10,871 bases of DNA. Origin: Rhodospirillales bacterium (GTDB lineage: Bacteria > Pseudomonadota > Alphaproteobacteria > SMXQ01). The position numbers and the translations under genes were made by a program. The stretch spans positions 1-10,871 of the forward strand of contig JAHEKA010000042.1 of assembly GCA_024638585.1 (NCBI GenBank). The letters run 5' to 3'. Each line of letters begins with the position of its first letter. Within the stretch, counting starts at the first letter, position 1. The notes beneath the pieces were generated by a model that saw only the letters and a list, made by a program, of their open reading frames with translations, was not told the origin of the DNA and did no database searches. Below, piece after piece: positions 6,818-10,871 of the stretch.

Positions 6818-7294
6818 TCACCGGCCAGGCGGCGGCCCGGCCCGGTGATAGGGGTGCCCGGCTTGGATCTGTTCGGCACGGTAAAGCTGCTCGGCCAGCA
6901 GGACCCGGACCAGCAGATGCGGCCAGGTCATGGGGCCCAGGGACAGCACCAAATCGGCGCCGTCGATCGCCGCGCGGTCGAGGCCGTCGGCGCCGCCGAT
7001 CAGGAAGGCAATCTCGCGGGTTCCCTCGTCTCGCCAGGTTTGCATTCGGGCCGCCAGGTCCTCGCTGCTGAACGCCTTGCCGCGCCCGTCCAGGGCGATG
7101 ACGATGGCCCCGGTGGGGATCTTATCCAGCAACAGCCGGGCCTCGCTTTCGATCCGGTCGGCAGGGGGCAGGGGTTTGCGCTCTTCGACTTCGATCACCT
7201 CGGCGGGTGTCTGCAGCCGGCCGAGATAGTCCTTGCAGAGTGCTTGCTCCGGGCCGCGTCGCGCCCGGCCCACGGCGATGATGGTAATGCGCAT
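6818..7294 (-). CDS. rlmH: 23S rRNA (pseudouridine-1915 N3)-methyltransferase
   Basis: RlmH uses S-adenosylmethionine to methylate pseudouridine 1915 in helix 69 of 23S rRNA on assembled ribosomes. The 158 residues match the usual length of about 155-160. It is a SPOUT (knotted) methyltransferase. The cofactor-binding region shows ALDGRGKAFSSE (67-78), FLIGGADGLD (97-106) and LSLGPMTWPHLLVR (117-130), and the C-terminal signature EQLYRA and PYHR (148-151) is present. The frame extends upstream to 7399, but family proteins begin at MRITIIAVGR, so I chose the ATG at 7294. No clear Shine-Dalgarno sequence precedes it. Translation may depend on ribosomes ending rsfS, whose stop is 23 nt upstream. 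The protein ends in a short Pro-rich tail (AGPPPGR). Pairing with rsfS is very common in bacteria. Confidence 0.95.
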   Translation of the reverse strand: MRITIIAVGRARRGPEQALCKDYLGRLQTPAEVIEVEERKPLPPADRIESEARLLLDKIPTGAIVIALDGRGKAFSSEDLAARMQTWRDEGTREIAFLIGGADGLDRAAIDGADLVLSLGPMTWPHLLVRVLLAEQLYRAEQIQAGHPYHRAGPPPGR

Positions 7295-7317
7295 GGACCG
7301 CGCCGGGCCGCGCGGCT

Positions 7318-7839
7318 TCAGGTCCCGGCGGTGGCCGGGGGGCTGGCCCCGGCATCTTCGCCGTCGCCCGCATTGGGGTCGGTCCAATCGCCGCCCCACA
7401 TCTTTTCAAGATTGTAGAGCGCCCGCGTTTCGGGACGGAACAGGTGGATGATGACGTCGCCGCCGTCGATCAGCACCCAGTCGGACCGGGAATCTCCCTC
7501 GATCGGCGGCGACGGCAGGGCCGCCGCCTTGATCTTTTCCTTGAGGTGGTCGGCCATGGCGCCGATATGGCGCGCATTGCGGCCCGAGGCGATGACCATA
7601 TGATCGGCGATGGTGGTCTTGCCGGCGAGATCGATCACCGTGACGTCTTCCGCCATGTCGTCTTCGAGGGATTGACCGACGATCTCAAGCAGGCGGGCGC
7701 GTTCTGCGGGGGAACGCCGCGTGCGCCGCGTGCGGCGGCGGGGGGTGCCGGGTGTGGCCTTGGGGTCCTTGCGCTTGCTTGGGCCCTTCACGGCGCCCAT
7801 CCCGGTCGGCCAAGTCGTGCCGCCGTGTGCCCGTGCCAT
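7318..7839 (-). CDS. rsfS: Ribosomal silencing factor RsfS
   Basis: RsfS (formerly YbeB, Iojap family) binds ribosomal protein uL14 on the large subunit and blocks subunit joining when nutrients are low. The core, about residues 49-149, carries the family's marks: TVIDLAGKTTIADHMVIASG (67-86), RHIGAMADHL (90-99) and DWVLIDGGDVIIHLF (120-134), with YNLEKMWG (142-149) at the end. The core is flanked by a 48-residue N-terminal extension that is rich in Lys and Arg (RRRTRRTRR at 34-42) and a 24-residue polar C-terminal tail. Family members are often only 105-130 residues. The start is uncertain. I used the ATG at 7839, which has a weak AGGG upstream, and an in-frame stop further up rules out a much longer protein. 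The ATG at 7800 is an alternative and would remove 13 residues. The gene lies 81 nt after nadD and 23 nt before rlmH. Confidence 0.9.
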   Translation of the reverse strand: MARAHGGTTWPTGMGAVKGPSKRKDPKATPGTPRRRTRRTRRSPAERARLLEIVGQSLEDDMAEDVTVIDLAGKTTIADHMVIASGRNARHIGAMADHLKEKIKAAALPSPPIEGDSRSDWVLIDGGDVIIHLFRPETRALYNLEKMWGGDWTDPNAGDGEDAGASPPATAGT

Positions 7840-7920
7840 CGGCCCTGCGGAAGACCCCGCGTGGAACTCTCAACAGTTGGAATCACCTCGATCCCTATGG
7901 TGTCACTCCCTTGAACTGAA

Positions 7921-8520
7921 TTACCGGCGCCGCGCCTCGTCCGCGGCCTTGCGTTTGGCGCGAAGCTCGGTCGAGGAGGCGGGGTGCAATGGCGTGTGAA
8001 AATAGACCCATGCCGGCGGCCGCCTCATGACCGCGCCCGCGGCACCCCGGTCCGCCACCCGGCAACGCCGAAATCGGTGTGCCGCCTTGCTTGCAAGCGC
8101 CCGATAAGAATACGTGGCACGGTCGAAAACCGCAATGGGCACCATATGGAAGATGTCGGCCCACCTCTCCCAACGGGGAATTTGTTCCAGGTTGTCGGCA
8201 CCCATCAGCCAGATGAAATGGGCCCGGGGGAAAGTCGCCAGCAGCGCGTCCAGCGTGTCGGTGGTGTAGCGCGTATTCAGCCGGGTCTCGATATCGGTGA
8301 CGACGATCCTGGGGTTCCCCGCCGAGACCGCCCTTGCCGAGGCCATGCGCTCGGGCTGCGGTGCCATGCCGTCGGCGGGTTTCAGGGGATTCTGCGGCGA
8401 GACCATCCACCACACCTGGTCGAGGCCCAAACGCTTGAGCGCCAGCTTGGAAATATGCAGGTGCCCCTCATGGGCGGGATTGAAGGACCCGCCCAGCACG
8501 CCGATCCGAAGGCCTGCCAT
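7921..8520 (-). CDS. nadD: Nicotinate-nucleotide adenylyltransferase
   Basis: NadD joins nicotinate mononucleotide to AMP from ATP, making deamido-NAD, the step before NAD synthetase. The 199-residue protein has the nucleotidyltransferase signature GGSFNPAHEGHLHIS (10-24), in which the His pair of the HxGH motif (H17, H20) binds ATP. It also has WLMGADNL (104-111) and the C-terminal SSTELR (182-187), the ISSTxxR-type motif. The frame is open far upstream to 8898, but that part overlaps proA on the same strand and has the composition of a shadow frame. The ATG at 8520 gives MAGLRIGVLGG, the normal N-terminus, with GGGG about 5 nt before it. It ends with TAA at 7921. A 103-nt gap from proA contains a small hairpin. 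The linkage nadD-rsfS-rlmH is widespread in alphaproteobacteria. Confidence 0.95.
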   Translation of the reverse strand: MAGLRIGVLGGSFNPAHEGHLHISKLALKRLGLDQVWWMVSPQNPLKPADGMAPQPERMASARAVSAGNPRIVVTDIETRLNTRYTTDTLDALLATFPRAHFIWLMGADNLEQIPRWERWADIFHMVPIAVFDRATYSYRALASKAAHRFRRCRVADRGAAGAVMRRPPAWVYFHTPLHPASSTELRAKRKAADEARRR

Positions 8521-8536
8521 TGCGGCCCCGGTCAGG

Positions 8537-8555
8537 CGCGGACCGGTTGTCCGCG
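8537..8555 (-). promoter_or_regulatory. Hairpin in the nadD leader
   Basis: CGCGGAC and GTCCGCG form a perfect 7-bp stem around a 5-nt loop in the proA-nadD gap, ending 16 nt before the nadD ATG. No T-run follows, so it is not a standard terminator. It could affect nadD translation or mark an mRNA processing point. In such G+C-rich DNA a chance stem is also plausible. Confidence 0.3.
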
Positions 8556-8623
8556 GGATGTGGGCCGGGTGATGGGTCAGGGCTGGGATCTCGTGGGCGG
8601 GAGGACCATCGGCGGAGGGCGCG

Positions 8624-9907
8624 TCAGGGACGGGTCTGGCCGGCGCCGTGGACGACGTATTTGTAGCTGGTGAGCTGTTCCACTCCGACCGGCCCCCTGG
8701 CATGAAGCTTGTCGGTGGAGATGCCGATCTCCGCGCCCATGCCGAACTCGCCGCCGTCGGCGAACTGGGTGGAGGCATTGTGCAGGACGATGGCGCTGTC
8801 CACGTCGCCGAGGAAGGTCTCGGCGGCGGATGCGTGGTCGGTGACGATGGAATCGGTGTGGCCGGAGCCGTGCGCCTCGATATGGGCGATGGCGCCATCC
8901 ACCCCGTCCACCAGGGCGACCGAGATGATGGCGTCGAGATATTCGGTATCCCAATCGGCCTCGCTCGCGGGCTTGGCGCCGGGGACGGCTTTTGTCACCT
9001 CCGCATCGCCCCGGACCTCGCAACCGGCCTCCATCAGTGCCGTGACGATGGGGGCGAGGTGGCTCGACTTGACGGCCCGGTCGACCAAAAGGGTTTCCGC
9101 CGCGCCGCAGATGCCGGGGCGGCGCATCTTGGCGTTGACGGCAATGTCCCGCGCCATGTCGAGGTCGGCGCCGCCATCGACATAGACGTGACAGATGCCG
9201 TCGAGATGCTTGATCACGGGGATACGGCTTTCGGCGCTGACCCGCTCGATCAACGATTTGCCGCCGCGCGGGACGATGATGTCGATCAACCCGGTCATGG
9301 TCAGCATCTCGCCCACCGCCGCGCGGTCCGTGGTGGGGACCAGCTGGATGCAGCTTTGCGGCAGGTTGGCGGCGTTCAATCCTTTATGCAGGGCGGCGGC
9401 AATGGCACGCGACGAATGAAAGCTTTCCGATCCGCCGCGCAGGATGACCGCGTTGCCGGATTTCAGGCACAGGGCAGCGGCGTCGGCGGTGACGTTGGGG
9501 CGCGATTCGTAGATCACGCCGATCACCCCCAGCGGCACCCGGACCCGGGTGATCCTAAGCCCATTGGGTCGGGTCCAGTCGGCGATGACGTCGCCCACCG
9601 GATCGTCAAGACCCGCGATGTCCTCCAGCCCCTTGGCCATCGCCTCGACGCGGCCCGCGTCCAGCGCCAGGCGGTCGAGGAAGGCGGGTGTACCGCCCGC
9701 CTGCTTGGCCGCCTCCATGTCCTTGGCATTGGCCTCCAAGATGGCGCCCGCATCATCGCGAATTGCCTCGGCGGCGGCGAGAAGGGCGCGGTTCTTGGTC
9801 TCGGTCCCGGCGCGGGCCAGCGCGTGGGCACCGTCCCGGGCGGCCGCGCCCAGGCGTTGCATCTCGGCATGAAGCTCATCGCTGCGGCTGATATCGGCGG
9901 CCGTCAT
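8624..9907 (-). CDS. proA: Glutamate-5-semialdehyde dehydrogenase (gamma-glutamyl phosphate reductase)
   Basis: ProA reduces gamma-glutamyl phosphate with NADPH to glutamate-5-semialdehyde, the second step of proline synthesis. The 427 residues fit the family. The aldehyde-dehydrogenase fold is recognisable from PLGVIGVIYESRPNVT (125-140), the Gly-rich LRGGSE (156-161), IVPRGG (211-216) and VIKHLDGICHVYVD (231-244). The catalytic Cys267 lies in NAKMRRPGICGAAETLL (258-274). E. coli has GVCNT at this point, and the GICGAA form is, as I recall, usual in alphaproteobacteria. The C-terminal GPVGVEQLTSYKYVV (405-419) is also diagnostic. The ATG at 9907 overlaps the proB stop as ATGA, with GGGA 6 nt upstream. 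The two enzymes hand on an unstable phosphate intermediate, so coupled production makes sense. Confidence 0.97.
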   Translation of the reverse strand: MTAADISRSDELHAEMQRLGAAARDGAHALARAGTETKNRALLAAAEAIRDDAGAILEANAKDMEAAKQAGGTPAFLDRLALDAGRVEAMAKGLEDIAGLDDPVGDVIADWTRPNGLRITRVRVPLGVIGVIYESRPNVTADAAALCLKSGNAVILRGGSESFHSSRAIAAALHKGLNAANLPQSCIQLVPTTDRAAVGEMLTMTGLIDIIVPRGGKSLIERVSAESRIPVIKHLDGICHVYVDGGADLDMARDIAVNAKMRRPGICGAAETLLVDRAVKSSHLAPIVTALMEAGCEVRGDAEVTKAVPGAKPASEADWDTEYLDAIISVALVDGVDGAIAHIEAHGSGHTDSIVTDHASAAETFLGDVDSAIVLHNASTQFADGGEFGMGAEIGISTDKLHARGPVGVEQLTSYKYVVHGAGQTRP

Positions 9908-10871
9908 GGTGTTCCCGTTTCCCCGTTCCGCGCGCGGTCCAACTCGCCGTTGTCGTGGTCCAACACCACAAGGTCATCGCGGTGGATCATCTCGTCGCGG
10001 CCACGGTAGCCCAGGATTTCCTCGATTTCACGGCTTTTGTGCCCGGCGATCCGCCGGGCGTCCGACGACGTATAGGCCACCAGCCCACGTGCGATTTCGC
10101 CGCCGTCGGGGCCGAGGACCCGGACCGCATCCCCCCGGTCGAAGCTGCCTTCCACTTGGGCGACGCCGGCCGGCAACAGGCTCTTGCCAGCACCGAGTGC
10201 CGCCAGTGCGCCGGCGTCCACGGTCAGCACCCCCATGGGTTTCAGCGAGGCGGCAATCCAATGCTTGCGTTGGGCGCGAGGCGTTTCCTCCGGAATGAAC
10301 CAGGTGCCCCGGCCATCGGCGCCGATCGCTTGCAAGGCGTGGGCCTCTCTGCCGTCGGCAATGACCATGCGGCAGCCCGCGCCCATGGCCGCCCTGGCGG
10401 CTTCCAGCTTGGTGACCATGCCGCCGGAGGTGTATCCCGGCGGCGCCTTGCCGGCCATGGCCTCGATCTCCGGCGTGATGGCGTGGACCTCGCCGACCAA
10501 TTTCGCATCGGGATCGAGCCGGGGATCGGCGGTGTAGAGCCCATCGATGGTGGACAGCAACACCAAGGCGTCGGCACAGATCATCACCGCCACCCGGGCC
10601 GCAAGACGGTCGTTGTCGCCGTAGCGAATCTCGTTGGTGGCGACGGTGTCGTTCTCGTTGATCACGGGGATGGCGCCGAGGCGCAACAGGGTCTCGATGG
10701 TGCCGCGCGCATTGAGATAGCGCCGCCGTTCCTCGGTGTCGTCGAGCGTCAGAAGCACCTGGGCGACGCCGATGCCCTGGCGGGCCAAGGCCTCCTGATA
10801 GGCATGGGCCAGGAGGATCTGGCCGCAGGCGGCGGCGGCCTGCTTTTCCTCGAGCCGGAGCTGGGGCCTCA
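9904..10871 (-). CDS. proB: Glutamate 5-kinase, C-terminal 321 residues (5' end outside window)
   Basis: ProB phosphorylates glutamate with ATP, the first and usually proline-inhibited step of proline synthesis. The frame is open to the window edge and 321 residues are visible, so about 50-60 N-terminal residues are missing. The internal TTG at 10788 is not the start, because the codons before it encode the conserved EEKQAAAACGQ and AHAYQEA. The amino-acid-kinase domain shows LTLDDTEERRRYLNAR, GAIPVINENDTVAT and YGDNDRLAARVA (substrate and ATP site), then GGMVTKLEAARAA. From about visible residue 225 a C-terminal PUA domain follows, with KSLLPAGV, FDRGDAVRVLGPDG and GLVAYTSSDARRIAGHKS. This two-domain form matches E. 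coli ProB. It overlaps proA by 4 nt. In many alphaproteobacteria obgE lies just upstream; that cannot be seen here. Confidence 0.97.
   Translation of the reverse strand, partial: RPQLRLEEKQAAAACGQILLAHAYQEALARQGIGVAQVLLTLDDTEERRRYLNARGTIETLLRLGAIPVINENDTVATNEIRYGDNDRLAARVAVMICADALVLLSTIDGLYTADPRLDPDAKLVGEVHAITPEIEAMAGKAPPGYTSGGMVTKLEAARAAMGAGCRMVIADGREAHALQAIGADGRGTWFIPEETPRAQRKHWIAASLKPMGVLTVDAGALAALGAGKSLLPAGVAQVEGSFDRGDAVRVLGPDGGEIARGLVAYTSSDARRIAGHKSREIEEILGYRGRDEMIHRDDLVVLDHDNGELDRARNGETGTP

Noticed and set aside
7880..7884. GAATC (CcrM-type GANTC) site upstream of rsfS
   Set aside because: A single five-base site is expected by chance and nothing else around it suggests cell-cycle control.
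8521..8898. 126-codon N-terminal extension of NadD
   Set aside because: It is rich in Pro, Ser and Thr in the manner of a shadow frame, overlaps proA on the same strand, and the NadD fold begins at the ATG at 8520.
8648..10009. 453-codon open frame on the + strand
   Set aside because: It lies antisense across proA. Long antisense frames are common in G+C-rich genes with strong third-position bias. Its translation matches no family I know.

Overview
The window looks like a chromosomal housekeeping segment of an alphaproteobacterium with high G+C, roughly two thirds by eye. A member of the Rhodospirillales or a relative is my best guess. The reasons are the gene order, the alphaproteobacterial style of the ProA active site (GICGAAETL), and a ferritin-like protein of a type I recall from that group. 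No tRNA, rRNA, CRISPR array, insertion sequence, phage gene or origin was seen, and no sign of recent gene transfer.

Layout. Positions 1-533 (+ strand) hold the C-terminal part of a ferritin-like diiron-type protein cut by the window edge. It faces a long co-directional block on the - strand that fills the rest of the window. In transcription order, from the right edge, the block reads: proB (5' end missing), proA, nadD, rsfS, rlmH, then a 152-nt gap with a candidate promoter and an inverted repeat, then gpmI, envC, ctpA, a divergent polysaccharide deacetylase-family gene, and rppH. No gene-free stretch exceeds about 155 nt.

The block has two parts. Upstream are proline synthesis (proB and proA, joined by an ATGA overlap), NAD synthesis (nadD) and two ribosome-associated genes (rsfS, rlmH). 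Downstream is glycolysis (gpmI) followed by a cell-envelope set: EnvC-type amidase activator, CtpA periplasmic protease and an envelope-anchored deacetylase-like protein. The set ends with the RNA 5'-end processing enzyme RppH. gpmI overlaps envC by 38 nt and envC overlaps ctpA by 4 nt, so translation of these genes is probably coupled. The pairing gpmI-envC-yibQ is also known from E. coli, with ctpA as the extra gene here.

I did not find a new biological system. The points most worth a second look are the deacetylase-family protein, which lacks the residues expected to bind metal, the inverted repeat beside a candidate promoter ahead of gpmI, a hairpin in the nadD leader, and the little-characterised ferritin-like protein.
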